A DNA stretch of 64,000 nucleotides from NCBI GenBank assembly GCA_905250025.1, contig CAJNOJ010000100.1, positions 62,001 through 126,000 of the forward strand, read 5' to 3'. A program made the translations under genes and the position numbers. The notes beneath the pieces are model-generated. The model had not been told where the DNA came from. It did not search any database and saw nothing but the letters and a program-made list of their open reading frames with translations. The DNA is from Adineta ricciae. Its lineage: Eukaryota; Rotifera; Eurotatoria; Adinetida; Adinetidae. How positions within the stretch are numbered: position 1 is the first letter of the stretch; each line of letters opens with the position of its first letter. Positions 11,165 to 23,510 of this stretch are shown here, one piece after another.

Positions 11165-11605
11165 ATGTTGAAAACGAGTATATCGATATTGTCTATAAGC
11201 ATTCTTGTTTATCTGTTTATTGAAAACATAAATCGTCGAACTTATGAATTCTTGGACGAAATAGAACAACGTGGAAATACTTTTCTTGATACAACTGAAA
11301 AACGACTTCGACAGTTGATCAACGACACCATATATAATTTAAACAATCAAACAACGGAACAAATCAATTCCATAATCCATGCAAACAAAAAATATATTCC
11401 TTTACAAAATCCTTATGGTGCCACTACTTGCACTGAATGGTTCGGTTGTCATAAAGGTTACTGTTGGGCAGGTTGTGCAGGAGCACTTCCTTCTCTGACC
11501 GGTCCTGAATGGTGCTATACTAAAACATCTGTCGGCAAAATGACGTGTCAAATGGACGACGATTGTGACGGCTGTTGGCGATGTTCCAGTCCATGTAGTA
11601 TTTAG
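11165..11605 (+). CDS. Small membrane-anchored or secreted protein with a 10-cysteine C-terminal module
   Basis: Single-exon, 146 residues. Residues 3-20 form a hydrophobic signal or signal-anchor (SISILSISILVYLFI). Residues 25-90 are charged and predicted helical, possibly coiled coil (EFLDEIEQRGNTF...TTEKRLRQL). The last 58 residues hold ten cysteines in a compact pattern with several Trp (GYCWAGC, EWCYTK, DDDCDGCWRC), typical of disulphide-stabilised extracellular modules. I do not recognise the family. The topology suggests a type II membrane protein or secreted protein presenting a Cys knot-like domain on a stalk. An AATAAA signal follows near 11639. Function unknown; defence, adhesion or cuticle roles are only guesses. 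Confidence 0.7.
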   Translation: MLKTSISILSISILVYLFIENINRRTYEFLDEIEQRGNTFLDTTEKRLRQLINDTIYNLNNQTTEQINSIIHANKKYIPLQNPYGATTCTEWFGCHKGYCWAGCAGALPSLTGPEWCYTKTSVGKMTCQMDDDCDGCWRCSSPCSI

Positions 11606-12011
11606 TTAATAAAATCTCCTTTCTTGTATTCTTGTTCAAATAAATATATGCAAAATGATTACATTAGAAATGATATTCTTGCTTAATTGCTTTCGATCTC
11701 AAAATGAAATTCAGACTTCGAACTTTTCTATGTAAATATTATTGGTAGAATTTAATCATGCAAAATAAACGTACATCTAAATTTATTTCTTTGAAGAAAA
11801 AGATACATAAACCGTTTTTTAATTTCTTCTCACAGGTGAATGAATGAAAGATCTAGAAATACGAGGGTATTTGATAATAATATAAAAAGGTTTTATTCTT
11901 TTTGCTACTAAGTTTAAAGGTTGACTAAAAGTATGAAAGAGAAAAAAAGATAATTTCGATAAAACTAGTTAATTCATCTCGATGATCATTTTAAGTATCC
12001 ACCGGTCAAAT
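11606..12011. other. Convergent 3' flanks
   Basis: AT-rich spacer between the small Cys-rich gene (plus) and GAPDH (minus); it should hold both 3' UTRs. Nothing else is visible. Confidence 0.5.
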
Positions 12012-13825
<1,814 letters not shown>

Positions 13826-16501
13826 ATGTTCAATTTTCGTAGAATATCCTTTGTACAACGTTCGATTTCGTCGGGGTTCAATGCTCGTCGTTGTCGATCT
13901 GCTCGTCGAACAGCTGTTCAATCATCAGTCTCTGATGGCAAACACATCATTACAGAAACTAAACCCGTTTCTTTAGATCATCTGTCACCTGTAGTTCGAC
14001 AAATTCTATCTAAAGATCCATCCTATGCTGTTCGTTTCGGTGGACAATTATCAGACAATCAAAAGTATCTTGTCCGACAACATTCTCGAACTACGGGTCG
14101 AGCTGAAAGTCTCTTTTCACAAATAGACAAAGATGATTTGATGTTATCGATAAATGAAGATGAAAAGGATTTACCTCATCCTCCAGTTGTTGCTTTTCCA
14201 TCAGTTGAGAATCAATTCGAAATGGATTTAGGTACAGAAGATAAAACTGTACCCAGTCATGAAACAGCTCGTTGTTTTGGTTGTGGTGCACAACTTCAAT
14301 GTTCTGATCGAACGAAAGCGTAAGAAATCGATCTGATATATTGAGTATTTAATGTTCATGAAACATATTTCAGAGGCTTCATACCAGTAGAAATCTTCAA
14401 GCATCACCTTTCAAGTAACTTACAAAAGCGAACAAGTCAATGCCAGCGTTGTTTTCTCTATAAATATACAAATGAAATTTCACATTGTGAAGTTGATGAA
14501 CAAGTCTATAGAGATATTCTGGCAGAAATCAAACGAAAACGTGCGTTGATTATCTTAATTGTCGATCTTCTTGATATACCAAATTCAATTAGCCAATCAT
14601 GGGCACATCTCGTCGACCAAACATCTGAACGGACGAAGTCTTCATCGAATATTGTATTTGTTCTCGGAAATAAAGTTGATCTTTTGCCAAAAGGTATGTT
14701 TATTTTAGAACTTTGCTGTATATGTTATTTATATTGTTTTATCATAGACAGCGAATCATATCTATCCGATGTGCGAAAATGTTTGGAAAATGAATGTACA
14801 AAACGTGGTTTGGGAAAGCACTTAGTCAAATATTATGGTTTAATCAGTGCCAGAACGGGCTATGGAGTTGAAGAATTGATTTCAAAAGTTTTTCGATATT
14901 GGTCACAACATGGTTCGTTTTCCAGTATTCTTTTCTTTAGGAAAACATTAAGCGTCTATCTTGGACAGGTGGTGTTTATCTACTTGGTGGAACTAATACA
15001 GGCAAGAGTAGTTTATTCAATAGTTTAATTGATTCAGATCTGTGTCATATTCATGCACTTGATTGTGTTCAACGTGCGATCATATCGAATCTTCCTGGTA
15101 AGAAACGAATCGAAAAGAATGTTTGAGAATCTTCTCGCTTTTACTCAGGAACGACAATGAATGTACTTCGATTTCCAATTCAATTACGAACGGGGAAAAA
15201 TCAGTTCATGCGTGCGGAACGTTTGAAAGAACGTGAGGAAAATGAAAGAATGCTAGATGACACTAAAACGGAGTCTATCGAAAATGAAACAACAATCGTC
15301 GGTAAGTTTTGCAAAGAACTGAAAAACAAGATTGATACAAGGGGGAAATTCGTCTCTAGAAAATATCGAATCAACGGTGAAATGGCGTCGTCGATTTGAG
15401 TCTGAAATGAATCTGCCAAAAAGTGGAGCATCATATACATATTCATCTGGAAGAGACTCATTTGACGAAGATCGTTCATTTCTCTCACGTGAACACAATT
15501 ATATCAATTATCGACAAAAGAAAATGCGTGCGTTCACTCCTGAGTCATACAAAAATGAAAAATGGCTTTATGATACACCCGGTGTAATTCTATCTGAACA
15601 GGTAATGATCAATTTCACGTGTGCATTACCATTTTGAAGATCTTTTATTTTTGTCTGTTGAAGATCTCAAATAAGTGTAGCAGTCGAGAAGAATTAGCAT
15701 TTTTTGACCATCAATCAACAGTTATTCGTCCAGTGAATATTTTATTAAACGTTGGTCAGACGATATTGATTGGTGGAATCGCAAGAATTGATGTTAAACA
15801 CGTTCGTTGACTGATTTCGATTTTTCATCCATTGAATATTCATCGTTTTTAGATCAGCGAAAATGCTCGAGCAAGTCTTTCTCTAATGACAACATCTCGA
15901 CTGCCAATTAATGTGATTGAAACAAAAGATGTGAAGGAATTTTATGAAAAAGCATTAGAAAACAATCAACTTGGTGTAAGCAGATCATTCTATGATTGGA
16001 TCCAAAAGAAAAGCATAATTTTCTTTCGTAAAGATTCCTCAAAATCGTATCAATGGTCGACTTCAAGATCCACCTCAACTTCGTGGACCAACCATTGAAA
16101 TTCTTGGAATTGGAGAAGAAGACGCAGCTGGAGATATCGTTCTATCATCCGCAGGTAAATATTCTTTCATCAATATTGCAACGAGACCTTCCGAGACAAT
16201 GGAATATTTAGGCTGGGCGAGTGTTCAATGTAGTCGTGATCAATATGTCATATTTGATGTAATGACACCAGATGGTCTTGGTATTCATCTTCGACAACCA
16301 GCGATACTTAAGAATTTATTTCATTTACGTGGTTCACATATAGAACAAACACCATTCTTCGATAAATATTCGTATGTGGAAGATCAAAACGAATGTGATG
16401 ATGATGATCGAAAGCAATCGAATGAACTTGAAATGATCATAAATGAAAAACTATGGAAAGGAGAACAAACTAAGCGTCGACGACGAGCAAAACGCACATA
16501 A
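13826..16501 (+). CDS. NOA1: NOA1/YqeH-type circularly permuted mitochondrial GTPase
   Basis: Ten exons (13826-14319, 14374-14693, 14748-14912, 14969-15097, 15149-15301, 15360-15601, 15664-15801, 15853-15975, 16034-16154, 16212-16501) give 724 residues in frame. Order of motifs is that of the YqeH/RIF1/NOA1 family: a zinc finger (CFGCGAQLQCSD ... CQRC), then the G4 motif NKVD, the G5-like SARTG, the P-loop GGTNTGKSS, the switch motif LPGTT and DTPGV. This permuted order (G4-G5-G1-G2-G3) is diagnostic. The basic start MFNFRRISFVQRS looks like a mitochondrial presequence. Known role: GTPase required for mitochondrial small-subunit ribosome assembly and translation. An acidic insert lies between the P-loop half and the DTPG motif. 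An in-frame ATG at 13769 would add 19 residues. Confidence 0.9.
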
Positions 16502-17244
16502 ATACTTGTCTCATATATTTTGTTATTGTTTTCAATTTTTTTCCGTTGAATAAAATAAAACAAATATATGATTTACTTTCGAAAAAGAGTCAGATGAAGA
16601 CATAAACGAAAACAATACCGTGATGTATGACACTTGTATAACTTGAAGCTTGAATTCAATTATTCATTCAACTACTGAAGGATGAGAATACTGCGAATGG
16701 TGTGTTCTAATAATAGTTGAATTTCAACTTTCAAATTCGACACTACTGCTTTTGCTGTGACATCTTCTGTCGGAATTGATTATCAAAAGCAACTAAAATG
16801 GTTTCCTATCCTGTTATATGTTTTTTCAAGTTTGCATACCATGCTGTACTGTGCTATTTACTTTACCTAGATATATTATAGCAATATTCTGAGTGGTTTA
16901 ATGGCAAGGCCATTCATAATGTTGAATGATTCATCATTCTGTCATATCGAAAGTAGCAGATATGCTGTTGCATTTGCAACAGAAAACAATTCTTTGTCCT
17001 ACATGTGAAATTACAAAATTAATCTGTAAATACGTCGCACTAATCGTTATTGTCAGAAACATACTGTTATGTTTTCTTGCATGTTACAACGTGCGCTTTG
17101 TCACGTTACTCAAAGGACATGAATACATTGCAAAATCGTATAAAATTCTCATTACCTTTCGCGTACACATGTGATATCTATACACGATAATCATTAGCAA
17201 TCAAACACGATGTGGCGATGTATTTTCAGATCTACAAAGCGAAA
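16502..17244. other. Intergenic region
   Basis: Holds the NOA1 3' UTR (polyadenylation signal AATAAAATAAA near 16550) and the upstream region of the CDC123-like gene. No other gene seen. Confidence 0.5.
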
Positions 17245-18577
17245 ATGAATAGTTCATTTGCTGAACAATTAGCAAATGTGAAATTGAAACCGAGTAAAGA
17301 TAGAACAAAAGACTTTAGTGATCCAAAACTAGCAGGTAAATGGTTATTTACTTGTTTAATGTTTTCAATTATTTACCAAAAATCCTATTCTTATCATCAT
17401 TTCCATTAGGTTTCATCACAAAAGATCAAATCAGTTCCTATCAAAAGACAGCTCTAGAAGCGAACATGGAGGAATGGCAAAAGTTACTTATCAACGGTAA
17501 TTTAGACAAATGCGATTCTTTATTTGAGTAATATATTTAGAAACATTTCCAACTGTGTATTTTCCAATCACATATTCCGATGCAAAACATTTTATTCGAA
17601 TATTCGAGCAACATTTTCAAAAATTGCATGAACATCAACGATTTGATGAGATTCGCAATCGAATGGAAACATGTCTTAATGATGACGAAGAAGAAAAATT
17701 GTGGTATGAACAAATAAGAGATCGTCTACAAACCACTATTGATCAGCATTTTTCGAGTCAAAATGGTTTCTTTGCTAAAACGTCGTCACGAAGCGCCAAA
17801 GATGCTTGCATATTCAAAAAAGGCTTTCTTCAAATCTATAAAAATGAATTAGAAAAATTCTCTGATCCATCTCAAGAAAACTCTCGCATCGCTGCACTTC
17901 TAACTGCTGCGTTTCTTGCATTACGAATGACGTGCGCTGCAGATGTACTTTCCACATTTATAATCAGTGAACGTATCTATCAAGACATGTTATTAGCGAC
18001 AGAAGCACAGAATCCATCAGACGACTTGTTCAAAGAAAATATTATTCTCCGACCGTTCACACCCATCGATGTCGACATGGAATTCAGGGGTTTTGTTTAT
18101 CAACAGCGCTTAACTTGTTTATCACAGTACAACTATCTCATATACTCTCCACGTCTCTCTCAATGGAAAGATGAGATTCTTGATAAAATCAATGTGTTTT
18201 TCAATGAAACTGTGACAGCTAAACTAAACACATATCAATCACAAGATTATGTCATCGATTTTGCATTGACTAAGAGTGGTGAGTTGACTTTTACGATTAA
18301 TGCATGACTATTGTCTATTCTTCTAATTGAACTAGTAAATGATGATGCTGATGATGTCCGTTCGATGAAAGTGTGGGTGATTGAACTGAATCCATTCATG
18401 GAAACAACTGACGGAGCTCTCTTCAGTTGGCAACACGAGAAGCAGCTACTACAGGGTGAATCTTCTGACAACAAGACAAAAACACTGTTTCGCATAACAG
18501 AAAAGGCTCGGCCCGGCTCATGGAGTATGCTACCCAACTCCATTCGACAATGGATAAAAAACGACGATAGTATTTGA
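17245..18577 (+). CDS. CDC123 (D123) family ATP-grasp protein
   Basis: Four exons (17245-17335, 17410-17496, 17541-18278, 18336-18577) give 385 residues. Conserved elements of the D123 family are present in order: TFPTVYFPITYSDAKHFIR, the nucleotide-binding KTSSRSAKDA, DVDMEFRGFVYQQRLTCLSQ, DYVIDFAL, and the C-terminal WVIELNPFMETTDGALFSW whose acidic and Asn residues bind metal and ATP in ATP-grasp folds. CDC123 is a chaperone that binds eIF2-gamma and promotes assembly of the eIF2 complex. Compared with animal CDC123 the N-terminal segment is longer and several positions differ, so this may be a lineage-specific paralogue rather than the orthologue. The start at 17245 is preferred; an in-frame ATG at 17218 precedes a TTTTCAG that may be an intron end. 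A decayed copy of the 3' end lies at 23121-23410. Confidence 0.8.
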
Positions 18578-19306
18578 ACAATGAAGTCTTGTTTTATCGA
18601 TAATGAACTATCTTTTGTTGAACCACTAGATGATCAGAAGATTTGCAAAAAATAGAATATATAAACTGACATAGATTGGAGACTAACACATGCACGGAGG
18701 CTTGGTGGAGAAGGATGATGTGATTTGTTACATATGAAAAATTTCATTGAAGCAATAAATCAAACACGAAAAGATTCCAAGTGTGTCCTATCCATTCGAT
18801 AGAAGTTAAGAGAACAGCTCCGTTGAACGCAAAAACCTGTTCCACTCGAGTATTGCAAACAGACGCAATCTTGAGAATGATATCTATGGCAGCGCGCGAT
18901 GTTAAATGTATTAATCGGTTATCATACAGAACATCAAAGTCAAGTGAACAAGCCAATTTGTATTACCTGTTCAACTGAAATCTCTTATTCTCAAGTTCCA
19001 ATACAGTTAACAGAGGCATCTATTGGAAATCATTTCTCTGCACATACAACCGAGCGAAACACATAGATAAACCATGGACAGAAATGAATTGCACATTTGC
19101 CGTTAAATTCACTCAGGCTCATTGAATATCTCTTCTATATCTGTACAGATGTTTCAACTCAGACAAAAGATATCAAGTTAGAAAGGTTGCTTCAATTTAT
19201 CGTCTTCGTTCACTGATCAATACTGAAATTCTCTTCCTTTTCAACAACAACTAAGGACAGATCGTTTTCTAATTCTCACTTTTCTAGACTCGTTTCACTT
19301 TACACG
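18578..19306. other. Intergenic region
   Basis: 3' flank of the CDC123-like gene, whose first 80 bases are also recognisable in the decayed copy near 23330-23410, and upstream region of the PPR gene. No gene seen. Confidence 0.45.
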
Positions 19307-22300
19307 ATGTTTTCGGGTAAATACTCACCGATAGTTCGGTGTGTCTTTCTGCCCTTGAACGAAATGTCAACATTTGGTACCGTTCGCCATTCCTCAACTA
19401 ACTTAAGTGCACAAATGAAAAAACTCGTTGACTCCAAACAATTTCGACATGCTCTCGACATTTTCGATCAACAGTCGCGCGTTGCTGATGATTTGGCCTT
19501 GAACATGGCACTGAAAGCATGCAGCAATTTGCAAGACTATCGACGTGGACTTAGAATCGTTCGACAACTCTCACCCAAATCGCTCAACAATTCCTTCATT
19601 CAAACATCACTTGTTCAATTATACGGTGAGTGCAAATCAACTGTTTCTTCATCAAACCAACGAGAGTATGTGAAGGAGAGATGTGATGACTTGTTGCAAA
19701 GATCGGAATGAAACAGTTTCTCCACCTCTTCTGACTGCGTATGATCATCCACTTGCCATACTTTTCAAAAAGAACATTGTTAAAGAGTATCGTTGATGTG
19801 ATATGGTTGTCTGAGCGAAGGACTATGAAGATAAGAAGTTGTTTCTGTTTGTAGTAAAATCTGGTGACTTGCAGAGTGCAATCGGTTTATTTAACTCAAT
19901 TCAGGTGAAGACGAATCCACTGTACATAACGTTCTTCAAAGGTAAACATTCGCATTATTTGATTCATCAAGAAATGAATGTACTTTGATGGGTAGGACTG
20001 ATATCGATGAAGAAATCGAACGAAGTNGTTGTCTGAGCGAAGGACTATGAAGATAAGAAGTTGTTTCTGTTTGTAGTAAAATCTGGTGACTTGCAGAGTG
20101 CAATCGGTTTATTTAACTCAATTCAGGTGAAGACGAATCCACTGTACATAACGTTCTTCAAAGGTAAACATTCGCATTATTTGATTCATCAAGAAATGAA
20201 TGTACTTTGATGGGTAGGACTGATATCGATGAAGAAATCGAACGAAGTGTTGAACTTGTATGAACAGGTGAAGATGAAATTGGAAGAAGGTACATTTGTG
20301 ATGGTATCAAAGGCATGTTCAAAAGTCTGTGATGATCGAGCTAAGAGGATTGGAAAAGAATTACTGGGTAATTTACCGGAAGATTTGAAATACTCTGAAA
20401 AGGTGATGAACTCGATAATCGTGATGTTGATGAAATTCGGAAATGTCAGTCAAGCTGAAGAGATCTTCCATACGATGAAACACAAAACTATCTACACTTA
20501 TGGTGCAATGATGAGTGGTCAGTGATACGCTTCACTTGATCATCAGTATTTGATTGAATATTCTTAGGTTATAATCACAATCAGATGTTTGAAAAAGCAC
20601 TGGATTTATTTCATAAAATGGATCTGTCTCCCAATGAAAACATACTAACCATGATCTTCGACACATGCACACATCTATTCAATGATCGAGCGTTACAAAC
20701 AGGAAAACAACTTCTGCACGACATGAACAAATCCTATTATAACGATGAGATTCTCATGACATCAGCTATTCATATGTTGATGAAATTCGGTCTGGTCAAC
20801 GATGCTGAACGTTTGTTTCGTCAAGTCAAAACAAAAAGTGCGCGCACTTATCATGCAATGATCAATGGATACAGTGAAACGAACGAATTTGACAAGTGTT
20901 TCCAGCTATTTGATCAAATGAAAACTGTTCAGATTGTCCCAGATGAAGTCGTGTTTCTTTCAATGATTGGGGTTTGTGCAAAAACTGGTATACGGTCAAT
21001 ATGTCAGTCAATCGTTGATCAAATACCTTCGCATCTGAAAACTAGTAAAAATATTCACACTATTTTGATTTCGATGTGGGTAAGTGTTGTTTGTCCAGTA
21101 GAAAACATCGTTGTAGTGACAACTGAAGAAAGAATGTTTGNGAAAACTGTTCAGATTGTCCCAGATGAAGTCGTGTTTCTTTCAATGATTGGGGTTTGTG
21201 CAAAAACTGGTATACGGTCAATATGTCAGTCAATCGTTGATCAAATACCTTCGCATCTGAAAACTAGTAAAAATATTCACACTATTTTGATTTCGATGTG
21301 GGTAAGTGTTGTTTGTCCAGTAGAAAACATCGTTGTAGTGACAACTGAAGAAAGAATGTTTGTTTTGGTTTTGTTTAGGGTAAAAGTAGTTCGATAGAAA
21401 AAAGTAAGGAAATATTTGAATCAGTGAGCGATCCAGATATTGTCGCATATAGCTCAATGAGTAAGTGTAGATTTAGTTTTCATGAGGAAAGCATCAATAT
21501 TTTTCAAAACTATTGTATTTTTGATTTTTGTAGTAAATGCATATGGTTTGAACGGCATGGGTGTTGAGGCTGTGGAATTGTATAGAAGAATTCCTCTTGG
21601 CATGCGCGACGAAGTGTCTCATGTGTGCACGCTGAATGCGTGTTCTCATGCCGGTTTGTTAAATGAATGTCGTCAAATATTCGATCAGATACCTCACAAA
21701 ACATCAAAGATTGTCACCACAATGGTTTGTTTCTTTGTTTGACCTTGTCTCAATAAGAACTTTTGTGTTGATGTATTAGGTTGATTGTTTGAGTCGTTTG
21801 GCAATATTTGATGAAGCAGAATCAACCATCGAAGATTATGAAAAGACAAATCCACCTTCGTCCGCTATGTACAGTAAGTATTTCCAATGTGACAGAGATG
21901 CTATACCAATTTCTTCATTCACACTTGACTTTAGCGGCATTATTGTCTGGAGCACGCAATGTCCGTGATTCGAATCTGTCAGATCGTGTCTACAAGAAGA
22001 TGCAACAATTGTTCCCTGGCGAGAAAGACACGCTAGTTGCTGGTTCCATTCTCTTGTCAAATATTTATTCGTCGATCGGTGATCATCATCGTGCAGAAGA
22101 TATCCGAGTCCATAGAATCAAACAGTTTGGACACAATGTGAACGTTGGCTTATCTTGGACTTCGGTGAACAATAAACTGGTGGTAGGATTTATTTGAAAA
22201 CGTTACGTCGCTGACAAGAAAAGTACATTGCTTTCTCTTCGATCTTCTTTTCAGCAATTCAAAGCTCATGATCATTCTCATCCTCAATCAAAGGAGATCT

Positions 22301-22679
22301 ATGAAGAGTTACAACGTTTATCGTGTGAGCTTCGTGAACATGGTCATACATTCGACAGTAGTTGGATCACTCGTCCGATAAACGATGAGGAAACAGTGGA
22401 AAGTGTGTTGTGTGGACATAGTGAGAAATTGGCGATCGCATTCAACTTCATTCAACAGCCACCTCCTTCCCCGATCCAAATCAGCAAAAATCTTCGTATT
22501 TGTGGTGATTGTCGTAAGTGAACGATACTGTATTGGAATTCCGTCATCGTTATGCTTCTCTTTTAGATGCTGTGACAAAACTCATATCGAAACTTCGTCA
22601 ATGTGAAATCATCATCCGAGATGCAAATCGAATTCATCATTTCTCCAATGGTGAATGCTCATGTCAGGATCATTTTTGA
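19307..22679 (+). CDS. Pentatricopeptide repeat protein with E and DYW-type cytidine deaminase domains
   Basis: Skipping two duplicated assembly segments, ten exons (19307-19625, 20077-20163, 20218-20517, 20568-21079, 21379-21460, 21534-21724, 21780-21873, 21935-22182, 22255-22513, 22567-22679) give 734 residues in frame. A basic, Ser-rich N-terminus could target mitochondria. The middle consists of tandem PPR units (for example [65 protein letters not shown]). Then come the E region (ALLSGARN ... [12 protein letters not shown]), the [12 protein letters not shown] linker and the DYW deaminase: HSEKLAIAF (zinc ligand and proton-transfer Glu), CGDCHAVTK (zinc-binding Cys pair) and [14 protein letters not shown], with DHF where plants have DYW. 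In plants such proteins bind specific organellar RNA sites and edit C to U. Animals generally lack them, so horizontal acquisition is inferred; ten exons show it is resident. Confidence 0.9.
19806..20026 (+). repeat. 221-bp exact duplication abutting a single N (assembly join)
   Basis: The 221 bases before the N at 20027 are repeated after it at 20028-20248. The unit contains PPR exon 2 and part of exon 3, which would otherwise be duplicated in the mRNA. Almost certainly an unmerged contig overlap, not biology. Confidence 0.9.
20920..21140 (+). repeat. Second 221-bp exact duplication abutting a single N (assembly join)
   Basis: Bases 20920-21140 recur at 21142-21362 on the other side of the N at 21141. 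It has the same length as the first artefact, pointing to a fixed overlap length in the assembler. It falls inside PPR exon 4 and its donor site. Confidence 0.9.
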
Positions 22680-23120
22680 ATCCTCGTTTGTTCTCTCAAG
22701 TCAGTTTGTGTTTATTTCACGAAAGAAATGAAACTACTGTGCGTATTTCTGATAACGAATTAGAAAAGTCTTCTTATTCAGATGACGAGAACTTTTACAT
22801 CCTTGGATTGATGATTGTTCAATAAGCTACACTCCGAGTAAGGTACAGTCCGAATATTCTTTGCAGCTTTACAAGCGAAGAACAAAATACATGAGATGAT
22901 TTGCTCCATAAAAAGAACATCAGTGTCGGATGGTTTCGATCTTTTGTGATCAACATGGAACTTTTGAGGCTTTGGTTATTCTCAAACAATGATTTCATTA
23001 ATTGTTCACCTTCGTTGTGTATTTAGTTTTCATTTACAGTTGAAAACGTTCTCTGTGGCACTCTCAACACTGTGAGATGCTTTTGCGTTCGTGTGGTAAT
23101 CTGATTTGGCTATATATCTA
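22680..23120. other. Intergenic region after the PPR gene
   Basis: No coding signal recognised. A few short similarities to the CDC123-like gene may extend upstream of the fragment at 23121, but I cannot place them. Confidence 0.4.
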
Positions 23121-23410
23121 CCACAAGATTATGTTATTGATTTTCCATTGACTAGAGATGGTGAGTTTATCTTCAAGATTATCGTATGACTATTGTCTAT
23201 TCTTCTGATGGAGTTCTTTTTAGTGGGAACATGAACAACGTCGTTCCATGCAACAAAAAAGTTCGGTCAGGTTCATGGACTACTTAACTGAATTGTGCGC
23301 CGCAGTGGATAAAAAAAATGATGAAATTGTTGGGACAGAGAAATCTCGTTTTAACCATAATGAATTATCTTTCGTTGAATCCAGAGATTGTCAGAAGATT
23401 TGCAAAAAAT
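23121..23410 (+). pseudogene. Decayed copy of the CDC123-like gene 3' end
   Basis: Matches 18241-18652 in patches in the same orientation: the exon 3 end (CAAGATTATGT ... ATTGACTA), the intron start with GTGAGTT and ATGACTATTGTCTATTCTTC, then a jump to the DG-V-LFSW-EHE coding segment, the RPGSWS region (reading VRSGSW here) and the 3' UTR block AGAAGATTTGCAAAAAATA. The segment encoding the IELNPF metal site is missing and the frame is broken, so it cannot make the protein. With the intact gene at 17245 it forms direct repeats around the PPR gene. Confidence 0.8.
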
Positions 23411-23510
23411 AAAAAAACAACGAACAAGTGTGGAAATAATCACCTTGTTCTGAATATACATGAATATGAAAAAGAAAACAAACAAGAAAACTTCCTTGAG
23501 AAAAATTCTT

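Noticed and set aside
16870..16960. tRNA-like GTGGTTTAATGGC block
   Set aside because: It resembles a D-arm only; no anticodon stem or GGTTCGA T-arm at the right spacing.
19307..22679. PPR-DYW gene as plant contamination
   Set aside because: It lies between animal-type genes on the same strand, has short introns like its neighbours, and is flanked by two copies of a local gene.
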